10,329 nt of DNA from Acidiferrobacter sp. (GCA_002694065.1 NZKZ01000145.1:1-10329); one strand, 5' to 3'. Numbered from the stretch's first letter, positions 1 through 7,164 are shown. The notes: generated from the sequence alone by a model not told the origin. A program made the numbers and translations.

Positions 1-51
1 AAAATTTGGGTAAACATCAAACGGTGCCTTAGGACATTCAAGGAGTCAGTT

Positions 52-1101
52 GTGCCGAAAGCGCCCGATCGGATCGAGGTTCCAGCGGCTTGGTATGGTG
101 AGGCGCTCGCCCAAAGGCCCGACGCCTGGACCTGGCGGCTGAGCGATGCCCAAATTTCTGAGTTGGTTGAGGCGGCTAAGGCCTTTATTGATTCGGGAGA
201 CGCCCTCAGTGGGATCACTCGCGAAGCATTTTCTCTGCCGCACCTCGGTCCGCGCCTGCAGCGACTGGCGCACGAGCTGAAATCCGGTTTGGGCTTTGCC
301 CTGCTAACGGGCTTTCCCTCTGAGGAGCATAGTCGCGAATTGAATGCCACCGTGTTTTGTGGATTGGGCGCCCACCTGGGTCACGCACGGTCGCAAAACG
401 CGGCCGGTCACATCCTCGGCCACGTGAAGGATTTGGGCGCAGATGCACAGGACGTTAATGCCCGGATCTACCAGACTTCAGCCCGGCAAACTTTTCACAC
501 GGACAGTTCGGATGTGGTTGGATTGCTCTGTCTGCGCGAAGCCAAAGAGGGTGGCGAAAGCCTGCTGGTGTCGACGATTACCATCTATAACGAGATGATG
601 GCGCGCCGCCCGGATCTGGCCGCGCTTCTTTTTGAGCCGGTGGCGACGGACCGGCGCGGCGAAGTGCCTCCGGGAGAGTTCCCTTACTTTCTTATCCCTG
701 TGCTGAACTGGCACGACGGCGCACTTACTGGAATCTATCAGCGTCAGTACATTGAGAGCGCCCAGCGTTTTGAAGGCGCGCCGCGGCTGAGCGAGCGCTA
801 TATTGAAGCCTTGAATCTTTTTGATGCCTTGGCAAATGATCCGGCTCTGCACCTGAAGATGCGGCTTGCCCCGGGCGATATGCAGTTTGTCTATAACCAT
901 ACCAATCTGCATGACCGAACCGGATTCACCGATTGGCCTGAGCCAGAGCAGCGCCGACATCTGCTGCGGCTATGGCTGTCGCTTCCAGATGACCGGACCT
1001 TGCCCCCCGTTTTTGCTGAGCGCTACGGCAGTGTCGAAGTCGGCAATCGTGGCGGGATCCTTGTTGAAGGAACCCGTCTGGTCGCGCCGTTGTCACCCTG
1101 A
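52..1101 (+). CDS. TauD/TfdA-family Fe(II)/2-oxoglutarate-dependent dioxygenase, substrate unknown
   Basis: The 349-residue product has the iron-binding facial triad of the TauD/TfdA family. His149-x-Asp151 sits in the segment FHTDSSD, and the distal His287 sits in NLHDRTGF. It is followed by an Arg-rich strand (Arg301, Arg302, Arg306 in RRHLLRLWL) that would hold the 2-oxoglutarate carboxylate. The family oxidises small organic acids with O2 and releases CO2 and succinate; the enzyme should be cytosolic, as no signal peptide is seen. The start is GTG at 52, chosen because AGGAG at 41-45 lies 6 nt upstream and no better start is seen. Length fits the larger TauD-like proteins rather than taurine dioxygenase itself (about 280 residues), so taurine should not be assumed. 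It stands alone on the plus strand, about 200 bp before the citramalate synthase gene. No transporter or sulfur gene is nearby to suggest a substrate. Family assignment is secure; the substrate is unknown. Confidence 0.88.
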   Translation: MPKAPDRIEVPAAWYGEALAQRPDAWTWRLSDAQISELVEAAKAFIDSGDALSGITREAFSLPHLGPRLQRLAHELKSGLGFALLTGFPSEEHSRELNATVFCGLGAHLGHARSQNAAGHILGHVKDLGADAQDVNARIYQTSARQTFHTDSSDVVGLLCLREAKEGGESLLVSTITIYNEMMARRPDLAALLFEPVATDRRGEVPPGEFPYFLIPVLNWHDGALTGIYQRQYIESAQRFEGAPRLSERYIEALNLFDALANDPALHLKMRLAPGDMQFVYNHTNLHDRTGFTDWPEPEQRRHLLRLWLSLPDDRTLPPVFAERYGSVEVGNRGGILVEGTRLVAPLSP

Positions 1102-1301
1102 AATACTGCTTCAAGGCCTCGCTGGGGCGGGTGAAGGCAGGCGGGGCCAGTCGCCTGAATTTCTCTGCGCTTAAGGGTATGGCTTCACCGGAAGAATTCC
1201 ATCGGCATGAGCAAGTTGAGAAACAACTTCAATTAAACAATCATTTACCTATAGAATATCGCGTTCTTTGAGAGGTTCAAGCTGGTGCTGAGGCGATATT
1301 G
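1102..1301 (+). other. Intergenic leader upstream of the citramalate synthase gene
   Basis: This is the longest non-coding stretch in the window. It holds a weak GC hairpin just after the dioxygenase gene (arms CAGGCG 1138-1143 and CGCCTG 1152-1157, no T-run) and a compact inverted repeat (1213-1218/1224-1229). An AT-rich segment around 1230-1260 contains a possible -10 box TAGAAT (1252-1257) without a good -35. A nine-codon open frame, ATG 1207 to TAA 1236, is present, but it carries no run of branched-chain codons. The AT-rich stretch contrasts with the GC-richer genes around it and is the likeliest place for the promoter. Confidence 0.5.
1213..1229. repeat. Perfect 6-bp inverted repeat, possible operator or small hairpin
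   Basis: AAGTTG at 1213-1218 and CAACTT at 1224-1229 form a perfect inverted repeat around a five-base centre, AGAAA. It lies about 20 bp upstream of the possible -10 box TAGAAT (1252-1257), so its right arm would touch the -35 region if that box is used. No T-run follows, so it is not an intrinsic terminator. An operator for a dimeric regulator of the downstream biosynthetic gene is an inference only; a 6-bp arm can arise by chance. Confidence 0.3.
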
Positions 1302-2864
1302 ATGCGAGAGCATGTCTTGTTGATGGATACCACGCTCCGGGATGGAGAGCAGACCCAGGGGGTCTCGTTCGCGCCCGATGAGAAGGTGAGTATTGCCCGC
1401 GCACTCCTGCAGAGCCTGAATGTGGACCGCATCGAAGTGGCGTCAGCGGGTGTCTCGCACGGCGAAAAAGAGGCGGTCACCCGAATTCATGACTGGGCCG
1501 CGCAAAACAATGCGCTGGACCGGGTCGAGGTTTTGGGCTTTACCGATCATCATCGCAGCGTTGACTGGCTGGTCAGTACGGGCGGCCGGGTGCTCAACCT
1601 GTTGACCAAAGGCAGTGAGAAACATTGCACGGAGCAGCTTAGAAAGACACTAGATGCGCACCTTAAAGATATCGAGCGCACGGTGGACTACGCGCTCGAA
1701 CAGGGTCTTCTGGTCAACGTTTATCTCGAGGATTGGTCAAACGGTTATCGGGACAGCCGCGATTATGTATACCGCATGGTTGAGGCGCTTGCGGCAATGG
1801 ATCTTCGCCACATTATGCTGCCTGACACCCTCGGCGTAATGAGCCCTGCAGAAGTGTCGACGGCTGTCGGGGATATGTGCAGCCGATTTGAAGGTCAGGA
1901 TTTTGATTTTCATCCGCATAATGATTATGGACTCGCCACCGCCAATGCCATGGCTGCGGTCGAATCCGGTGCAGCCGCGATTCACGCCACACTGAACTGC
2001 CTCGGCGAGCGGGCGGGAAATGTGTCGCTGGCTGAAGTGGCGGTGGTACTTAAAGACAAGTTGGGCGTCAAAGTCTCGATTGATGAGACCAAGATGCACG
2101 ACCTCAGCCAGATGGTTGAAAACTTTTCCGGAAAGCGGGTGGCCGCCAATGCGCCGGTCATCGGCACCGATGTCTTTACCCAGACCAGCGGCATTCATGC
2201 CGACGGAGATCAGAAAGGCCAGTTGTACCAGACGGAGCTCAGCCCGGATCGCTTCGATCGTCGGCACAGTTATGCCCTCGGCAAGATGAGCGGCAAAGCG
2301 TCGCTGACGAAGAATCTCGAAGATCTTGGAATCGATCTGTCAGAGGAGAATCAGGCTAAGGTGCTCCAGCGGATCGTTGAAATCGCCGACACCAAGGCCA
2401 CGATCACGCCGGAGGATCTCCCTTTTATCATTGCCGATATTCTCGAGAGCGGCGATTACCAGCACGTGGAACTACTGAACTGCTCCATCACGAGCGGCCT
2501 TGAGATCGAGTCGACTGCCAGCGTCCGGGTGAGGGTGGGGGAAGAGATCCACAAGTCTTCAGACTCAGGCAACGGCGGTTTTGATGCGTTTATCAAGGCG
2601 CTGCGCAAGGTGCTGGATCCGGGCGGATTCGAATTTCCAGAGCTTATTGATTTTGAGATCCGGATTCCCAAAGGCGGCCACACCAGCGCACTTACCGAGT
2701 GCTTTATTACCTGGGAAGATGATGGCCGCCGATTCAAAACACGCGGCGTGCATGCCAATCAGGTGTTTTCCGGCGTCAACGCCGCTATGCGCATGCTCAA
2801 TATGAAAATGCGCCAGCAGGATTCACCCGAGGGCGAATCCCGTCCGTTAGAAAAACCCGAGTAG
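1302..2864 (+). CDS. cimA: (R)-citramalate synthase (LeuA/CimA family, DRE-TIM barrel with regulatory domain)
   Basis: The predicted reaction is condensation of pyruvate with acetyl-CoA to (R)-citramalate, the first step of the threonine-independent isoleucine route. The 520-residue protein has the catalytic motif LRDGEQ (Arg13, Asp14). The metal and acid residues are Glu143, Thr176, His204 and His206 (FHPHND), and the second-centre segment is His299, Asp301, Leu308 and Tyr309. A regulatory domain of the LeuA C-terminal type covers about 385-500. The residues that select pyruvate in the Leptospira interrogans enzyme (Leu81, Leu104, Tyr144, from memory) are kept here as Leu78, Leu101 and Tyr141; isopropylmalate synthases have polar or smaller residues at the first and third. 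The only change I see in the second centre is Gln307 for Asn. ATG 1302 is preferred over TTG 1299 because GAGG (1290-1293) is 8 nt upstream of the ATG. Feedback inhibition, probably by isoleucine, is inferred from the domain. A 2-isopropylmalate synthase remains the alternative. Confidence 0.85.
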   Translation: MREHVLLMDTTLRDGEQTQGVSFAPDEKVSIARALLQSLNVDRIEVASAGVSHGEKEAVTRIHDWAAQNNALDRVEVLGFTDHHRSVDWLVSTGGRVLNLLTKGSEKHCTEQLRKTLDAHLKDIERTVDYALEQGLLVNVYLEDWSNGYRDSRDYVYRMVEALAAMDLRHIMLPDTLGVMSPAEVSTAVGDMCSRFEGQDFDFHPHNDYGLATANAMAAVESGAAAIHATLNCLGERAGNVSLAEVAVVLKDKLGVKVSIDETKMHDLSQMVENFSGKRVAANAPVIGTDVFTQTSGIHADGDQKGQLYQTELSPDRFDRRHSYALGKMSGKASLTKNLEDLGIDLSEENQAKVLQRIVEIADTKATITPEDLPFIIADILESGDYQHVELLNCSITSGLEIESTASVRVRVGEEIHKSSDSGNGGFDAFIKALRKVLDPGGFEFPELIDFEIRIPKGGHTSALTECFITWEDDGRRFKTRGVHANQVFSGVNAAMRMLNMKMRQQDSPEGESRPLEKPE

Positions 2865-2870
2865 GTTTTC
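2819..2870. terminator. Possible bidirectional terminator between convergent cimA and leuB
   Basis: Two hairpins fall at the convergent junction. The first lies inside the end of cimA, with arms GGATTC (2819-2824) and GAATCC (2835-2840). The second has arms AAAACC (2852-2857) and GGTTTT (2864-2869) around CGAGTA. The second arms supply a T-rich tail on the plus strand (GGTTTTCTTCC) and, read on the minus strand, another T-run. The stem is short and poor in GC, so efficiency is uncertain. The position between two facing stop codons only 17 nt apart is the main argument. Confidence 0.4.
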
Positions 2871-2881
2871 TTCCTGATCCC

Positions 2882-3991
2882 CTAGCCAGCTGCCGGCATT
2901 GCGGCGAGCGCGGCCACAACCCGGTCGCCGAATTCGCTGGTGCTGATCTGCTTTTCTGCATCGCCCCGTCTGGCAAGATCCGGCGTGGTGAAGCCGTCAC
3001 TAAACACACTCTGCATGGCCTTCCACAAATTAGCCGCTTCGGCGTCCATATTGAAACTCATCTCCAGCATCATTGCGACGGAGCCCAGCATGGAGTACGG
3101 GTTGGCAATGCCCTTGCCTGCGATATCCGGGGCGGAGCCATGGGAGGGTTCGTAGTAGGACTGCTCGGGGCCGACACAGGCCGACGGCATGAGCCCCAGC
3201 GAGCCGAGAATCCCACCACATTGATCACTCAGGATATCGCCAAACATGTTTTCCATGACCATGACATCAAAGCGGGTGGGATCAAGACACAGGTACGTGG
3301 CGGCCGCGTCCACCAGGACATGGTCGACCGCGACCTCGGAATAATCGCGATGGACTTCATCGAGGATCTCGTTCCAGAGCACACTGGATTTCAGCACGTT
3401 GCTCTTGTGAACGTTGGTAAGTGATTTTTTGCGCTTCATGGCGAGTTTGAACGCCACTTCCAGCACCTGCTGAATCTGGTCCTCGTCGTACTCCAGCATC
3501 TCGTGAACGTAACGTCGGCCCTGATCGTTAACCCCGGTTTCCTTAGACCCGAAATAAAGGCCGCCGACCAGTTCACGAATAATCACGAGGTCAATGCCGT
3601 CGCCGATGATCTCAGGCCGCAGCGGCGAAAAGTGCGCCAGTTCAGGCGGCAGGGTGACGGGGCGGAAGTTCGCGTACGTCTGGTAACGCCGGCGCATGGG
3701 CAGAAGACCTCCGCGCTCGGGCTGCTCATCTACGGGAATCTTCTTCGACTCCTCATGGCTGAGCCCAATCGTGCCCTTGAGGATGGCATCGGCGTTGTCG
3801 CAGATCGCAATGGTTTCATCGGGAAAGGATTTTCCGGTCTCAAACCAGGCGCAGGCGCCAAACAGGGCAGGCTGCAAATCAAATGCAACGCTGTTTCGTT
3901 CTTCTACAAGCTTCAGAACTTTTTCTGCCTCGGCCATGATTTCCGGGCCGATGCCGTCGCCGGCGAGCAGGGCAATCTTGTGTGTTGTCAT
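2882..3991 (-). CDS. leuB: 3-isopropylmalate dehydrogenase family protein (LeuB), divergent subfamily
   Basis: This family carries out NAD+-linked oxidative decarboxylation of 3-isopropylmalate (leucine) or 3-methylmalate (citramalate route to isoleucine). The 369-residue protein begins with GDGIGPEI (11-18). It keeps the substrate arginines Arg100, Arg110 and Arg139, then Tyr146 and Lys196, and the metal aspartates Asp228, Asp252 and Asp256 (FGDILSD). HGSAPDIAGKGIANP (284-298) carries Asp289, the residue that goes with NAD+ rather than NADP+. The usual segment GAVGGPKW is replaced by KGTIGLSHEESKK, and the substrate loop reads PERGGLLPM. It therefore differs from the LeuB normally found in leuCDB operons. 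It is the last gene of the minus-strand series, 18 nt after the exported small protein, with no strong Shine-Dalgarno before its ATG, which suggests coupled translation. It converges on the citramalate synthase. No leuC or leuD is in view. A dedicated 3-methylmalate role is a hypothesis. Confidence 0.85.
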   Translation of the reverse strand: MTTHKIALLAGDGIGPEIMAEAEKVLKLVEERNSVAFDLQPALFGACAWFETGKSFPDETIAICDNADAILKGTIGLSHEESKKIPVDEQPERGGLLPMRRRYQTYANFRPVTLPPELAHFSPLRPEIIGDGIDLVIIRELVGGLYFGSKETGVNDQGRRYVHEMLEYDEDQIQQVLEVAFKLAMKRKKSLTNVHKSNVLKSSVLWNEILDEVHRDYSEVAVDHVLVDAAATYLCLDPTRFDVMVMENMFGDILSDQCGGILGSLGLMPSACVGPEQSYYEPSHGSAPDIAGKGIANPYSMLGSVAMMLEMSFNMDAEAANLWKAMQSVFSDGFTTPDLARRGDAEKQISTSEFGDRVVAALAAMPAAG

Positions 3992-4009
3992 ATCGTTAAA
4001 GAGTCTGTC

Positions 4010-4282
4010 TTAGTTGGGTAGCGGGGCCTCGCACTCATCACCGATGCCGTTTGCGTTGGTGTCGGTCTGAAGCGGATTAAACAGCCCAAAACAGTTGTCC
4101 AAAAGGTCGAGAATGCCGTCATCGTCGAGATCGTCACAAATCAGGATATCGTCGTCTTCCTCATCCAGCGGCAAAATCTGGGGAACGGCACCTTGTGCCG
4201 CAATCGAGGAGCCCGTGGCAGCCAGTAATGTGACCGTCAGCAAGGCAAGCGCCGCAGTATAGCGGGCTTTGCCGTTCACCAT
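4010..4282 (-). CDS. Small exported protein with a thrombospondin type-3-like calcium motif
   Basis: The protein has 90 residues. The first 29 look like a Sec signal peptide: Lys5 and Arg7, a hydrophobic stretch at about 10-22, then a small-residue cleavage region near SSIAA (25-29). After an acidic linker (residues 40-46), residues 50-84 follow the thrombospondin type-3 pattern. That pattern is an Asp-rich DDLDDDG, then DNC, NP and Q, then D-x-N-x-NGIGDEC, with a cysteine pair (Cys64 and Cys84) and many calcium-type Asp/Asn ligands. Phe65 replaces the usual proline after the first cysteine. Such repeats occur at the ends of large secreted or outer-membrane proteins; here one stands alone. 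The start codon overlaps the stop of the upstream SDR gene (ATGGTGA, 7 shared nt), so translation is probably coupled. leuB starts 18 nt after the stop. The product should be periplasmic or secreted. Function is unknown. Confidence 0.72.
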   Translation of the reverse strand: MVNGKARYTAALALLTVTLLAATGSSIAAQGAVPQILPLDEEDDDILICDDLDDDGILDLLDNCFGLFNPLQTDTNANGIGDECEAPLPN

Positions 4283-4971
4283 GGAATGGCATCCCCGGTG
4301 TAGTTGAAAAACCCTCCGTTTTGGGGATCACCGATGCCAAGCATGACTTTCCTGAGACCAGAGGCGCTCTGGGTTGTGTCAACAGGCGCGCTCGCGCCTC
4401 CCATATCGGTCCGCACCCACCCCGGATGCAGTGCCACGACTCGGGTACCGTCACCAGCAAGATCCCTGGCCAAAGATACGGTGACTGCATTCAGAGCGGC
4501 TTTGCTGGAACGGTAACTGTAGGCGCCGCCCGAAGTGTTATCAGACATGCTGCCCATCTTGCTTGAAATCATGGCAACCAGGGCGTCATCGGCTGCCGCA
4601 AGATTGGACCGCAAGGCCCGCGTCATCATAAAAGGCGCAATGGCGTTGACATGAAATTCCTGAAGCCAGGTTTCGGCTTTCAGACTCTGCATATCGTCTG
4701 ATCTTGATTGGTACAGGCCGGCGTTGTTGATGAGCAGATTAACTGGCTGCCCCGCCAGGGACGAGACGGCTGTCTCAATCTCAGAGCGGTTGGTGACGTC
4801 CAGCGTAAGCAACTGCAGTGCATCGCCGTGTGCCGCTTTGAGCGACTGCAGGGCATCCGTCTCGGGATGCCGTGCAGCGGCGAAAACTTTGCTGTCGGCT
4901 TCCAGAAACTGGCGAACCAGTTCCAGCCCGATACCTCGAGCAGTGCCAGTGATAAAAACGGTGTGGCTCAT
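4276..4971 (-). CDS. Short-chain dehydrogenase/reductase (classical SDR), substrate unknown
   Basis: The 231-residue Rossmann-fold enzyme has the cofactor motif TGTARGIG (8-15), an aspartate at the adenine site (LDVT, Asp58), NNAG (82-85), Asn109, a serine in the MISSK segment (137-138) and the catalytic pair Tyr153-x-x-x-Lys157. HPGWVRTDMGG (182-192) is typical of small SDRs resembling the C-factor (CsgA) group. The substrate cannot be read from the sequence. ATG 4971 is chosen, with GGGG (4984-4981) about 9 nt upstream; a TTG five codons earlier (4986) lacks a ribosome site and is less likely. The gene starts 40 nt after the SAF-domain oxidoreductase, and its stop lies inside the start of the small exported protein. 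Both neighbours suggest one transcript. The Arg following the glycine motif and the Arg in AAARHPE (34) suggest NADP(H), as an inference. Confidence 0.86.
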   Translation of the reverse strand: MSHTVFITGTARGIGLELVRQFLEADSKVFAAARHPETDALQSLKAAHGDALQLLTLDVTNRSEIETAVSSLAGQPVNLLINNAGLYQSRSDDMQSLKAETWLQEFHVNAIAPFMMTRALRSNLAAADDALVAMISSKMGSMSDNTSGGAYSYRSSKAALNAVTVSLARDLAGDGTRVVALHPGWVRTDMGGASAPVDTTQSASGLRKVMLGIGDPQNGGFFNYTGDAIPW

Positions 4972-5011
4972 AGTGGATAACCCCAAAAAGGTGGTGATGG
5001 CTTATATGGTG

Positions 5012-6352
5012 TCAGGATGCAAAACCGGAGATCATCATCCGCCGGGCCTTAACCGCATCATCGGAATTATCCAATGCGGTATCGGCCTCGCAAAGCACCT
5101 GTCCGGCGCTGACATCCCGCGAGAGTGTCACACCTCCCGACAGGCCCAGAGGCAGCGCGTCTTTCGCAATGGACAGGGATGCCGGCATTTGTTGGCCATA
5201 GACACAATGGCCGCCCTCACCATCGAGCATCTCGCCAGCCTTGAGGTCCCGCTTGGCGACCGCGACGACATCTGATGAAAAACAGTAGGGCTGGCCGGTG
5301 GGTTCGCCGCGCAGTGCCACTGATGCAACAGAGAGACCGAGTTCCAGCCCGATCATATGCGTCGGGCGGTACAGGGCGCCGTAAAGACCGCTCTCATCGG
5401 GCAGCATGTGATACTCGCGAAAGCATTGCCGGGCGTAATCAGTGCCTGGTTTCACAATGACAAATGTCCCCATCGCGAGGTGATGATCAACGGACTCACC
5501 GCTGCGTTTCAGGGAGGAAACCACTTCCGTGGTGCCGCTACGGGTCAGTGCCCCACCGTCTTGCTCAGGCTTGCAGACATCCGCCAGAGAAAAGCGCGAT
5601 GAAGGCGGGAACGTCAGGCCTGCTGCCTGGGGCACAAGACCGGTCGCGTTACACACCGCGGTCATCTCTATCGCCGATTTGCTGCCGTCCAGAAAGGAAT
5701 TGAACATCTGCAGGTTGATGCTGTTCGGGTCGTCGATATCAAGATACTCGCGCAATACATTCCAGACGGTATCGGGCGTCAGAGAGTGGTATTCGGGCAG
5801 ATAGCGGGTTCCCTTGCCTGCCGCCGTCACCTCAAAGCCGCAGCTTCTGGCCCAGTCAACGTGCTCGCAGATAAGAGCCGGCTGATCACCCCAGGCCAGA
5901 CTGTAAACGACCCCCGCAGCTTTGGCTTGTTGCGCGAGCAGTGGACCTGCCAGCACATCGGCTTCTACATTCACCATGACAACGTGATGACCCGACCGGA
6001 TGGCGGCCTGGCAGTGACGAATGCCGGCATGGGGGATGCCGGTGGCCTCCACAACGACATCGATGCGTTCATCACCGATAAGGATGACGGCATCCTCAGT
6101 GAGGAAAGTCCCCCCGCTTTCGACTGCCGCATCAATGCTAATGGCTGCAGCTTGCGAGTCTGGCCATCCGGCACTTCTGAGGTTTGTGCGCGTTCGGACA
6201 AGATCCAGGTCGGCAATCCCGACAATGTGGATACCGGGCGTAGTCCGTGCCTGGGTAAGATACATCGTGGCGAATTTCCCGCAGCCGATAACGGCAACGC
6301 GGACAGGTTGGTGTCCGTCCTCACGTTCTTGTAGCAGGTGAGAAAGATTCAT
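5012..6352 (-). CDS. NAD(P)-binding oxidoreductase with C-terminal SAF domain, substrate unknown
   Basis: The 446-residue protein opens with a short conserved-looking lead (NLSHLLQER). A Rossmann dinucleotide motif follows, VAVIGCGKFATMYL (19-32), and then an acidic residue at the end of the second strand (GIADLD, 45-50). VVVEATG (99-105) and VVMVNVEAD (124-132) resemble homoserine dehydrogenase-like and Gfo/Idh/MocA-like cores. The final part, about 360-425, has the beta-clip pattern of SAF domains (VVAVAKRDLKAGEML, later LSRDVSAGQVL), as in antifreeze-like proteins, sialic acid synthase and FlgA. Homologues are sometimes labelled flagellar FlgA because of this domain, which would be misleading here. 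The catalytic substrate is unknown. No strong Shine-Dalgarno is seen before ATG 6352. The gene lies 29 nt after djlA and 40 nt before the SDR, so the two oxidoreductases may act together, though nothing in the sequence proves it. A full dehydrogenase fold plus SAF is clear; the reaction is not. Confidence 0.78.
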   Translation of the reverse strand: MNLSHLLQEREDGHQPVRVAVIGCGKFATMYLTQARTTPGIHIVGIADLDLVRTRTNLRSAGWPDSQAAAISIDAAVESGGTFLTEDAVILIGDERIDVVVEATGIPHAGIRHCQAAIRSGHHVVMVNVEADVLAGPLLAQQAKAAGVVYSLAWGDQPALICEHVDWARSCGFEVTAAGKGTRYLPEYHSLTPDTVWNVLREYLDIDDPNSINLQMFNSFLDGSKSAIEMTAVCNATGLVPQAAGLTFPPSSRFSLADVCKPEQDGGALTRSGTTEVVSSLKRSGESVDHHLAMGTFVIVKPGTDYARQCFREYHMLPDESGLYGALYRPTHMIGLELGLSVASVALRGEPTGQPYCFSSDVVAVAKRDLKAGEMLDGEGGHCVYGQQMPASLSIAKDALPLGLSGGVTLSRDVSAGQVLCEADTALDNSDDAVKARRMMISGFAS

Positions 6353-6381
6353 CGGTTTATGCTGCGCAATCTTTTTGTCGC

Positions 6382-7164
6382 TTAGGCCTGCGCCGTACGA
6401 TGATCACGGATGCGCTCCCAGGCCCTGCGAATCTCTTGGGTTTTTTCATTTGCCAATTTCACCATTTCTTCGGGCATACCCTTGGCCACGAGCTTATCGG
6501 GATGATGCTGGTTGGTCAGACGGCGGTACGCCTTTTTTACCTCGGCGTCGCTGGCGCTCTCCGGCACGCCGAGCACCTTGTAGGCTTCAGCTATCGGCTG
6601 GACAGGTTGGCCGGGCGCATGGCCACCTGCGGCACTGGTCACGAAGTTGATCAGCTGCTCAATCTGGCCCGCATCAAAACCAAGCACCTGACCGACATGA
6701 TGCAGTACGCGACTTTCTGCGGGATCCATGCGTCCATCCGCCATGGCTGCCTGAACCTGAATCTCGAAGAACATCCGCAACAGCGTGGTTCGCCGATGGC
6801 ACTCACTGCGAAACTGCTGCAGTACCTCGTCCAGGGGAAAGTCTGCTTCCTTGCCTTTTTGGAAAAGGTCAATCGCTGCCTTTTTCTGGGCATCGTTGAG
6901 CCGCATCTGCTGCATCAGGCTGCGAGCGGCCTGGATTTCATGCTCAGAGACCCGTCCATCTGCCTTGGCGATGTGGCCCATCACCGAGAAGGTCGCGGTG
7001 AAAAATGCCGCCTGGGTGCGCTCGTTGTCGCCGATGCCCATCCGGCTGGCGCCGGCCATCCCGCTATCGAACTGATGGCCGATGGTCCCGCCAAGCAGGG
7101 CGCCGAGCGGTCCTCCCATCATGAAGCCCAACGCGCCGCCGAGCAGTTTTCCCCACCAAGCCAT
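6382..7164 (-). CDS. djlA: DnaJ-like membrane-anchored co-chaperone DjlA
   Basis: DjlA stimulates DnaK ATPase at the inner membrane. The 260-residue protein starts with a glycine-rich single membrane segment (about 5-30, WWGKLLGG to TIGHQFD), close in pattern to E. coli DjlA. A TerB-like helical domain follows at about 50-175, with two acidic repeats (KADGRVSEHE and MADGRMDPAE). After a Gly/Pro linker (179-190) comes a C-terminal J domain (about 192-255) with the essential His221-Pro222-Asp223 in HHPDKL. Domain order and size match the family (about 270 residues). The start ATG 7164 is supported by an AGAGG site about 9 nt upstream on the minus strand. It follows gor after 88 nt and precedes the SAF-domain oxidoreductase by 29 nt. 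The J domain at the C-terminus separates DjlA from DnaJ and CbpA, where it is N-terminal. Confidence 0.95.
   Translation of the reverse strand: MAWWGKLLGGALGFMMGGPLGALLGGTIGHQFDSGMAGASRMGIGDNERTQAAFFTATFSVMGHIAKADGRVSEHEIQAARSLMQQMRLNDAQKKAAIDLFQKGKEADFPLDEVLQQFRSECHRRTTLLRMFFEIQVQAAMADGRMDPAESRVLHHVGQVLGFDAGQIEQLINFVTSAAGGHAPGQPVQPIAEAYKVLGVPESASDAEVKKAYRRLTNQHHPDKLVAKGMPEEMVKLANEKTQEIRRAWERIRDHRTAQA

Noticed and set aside
1138..1157. Hairpin CAGGCG/CGCCTG as a terminator of the dioxygenase gene
   Set aside because: The stem is only 6 bp with an 8-nt loop and no real T-run follows.
1207..1236. Nine-codon open frame as a branched-chain amino acid attenuator leader
   Set aside because: It has one Leu and no Ile or Val codon, and no antiterminator/terminator pair with a T-run follows.
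1737..2267. Minus-strand open frame (176 codons) opposite the citramalate synthase
   Set aside because: It lies antisense to the most conserved catalytic part of the enzyme.
4724..5275. Plus-strand open frame (183 codons) across the SDR and SAF genes
   Set aside because: It is antisense to two clear enzymes and shows no family resemblance.
5786..6334. Plus-strand open frame (182 codons) opposite the SAF-domain gene
   Set aside because: It is a mirror of the Rossmann-domain coding region, with no independent support.
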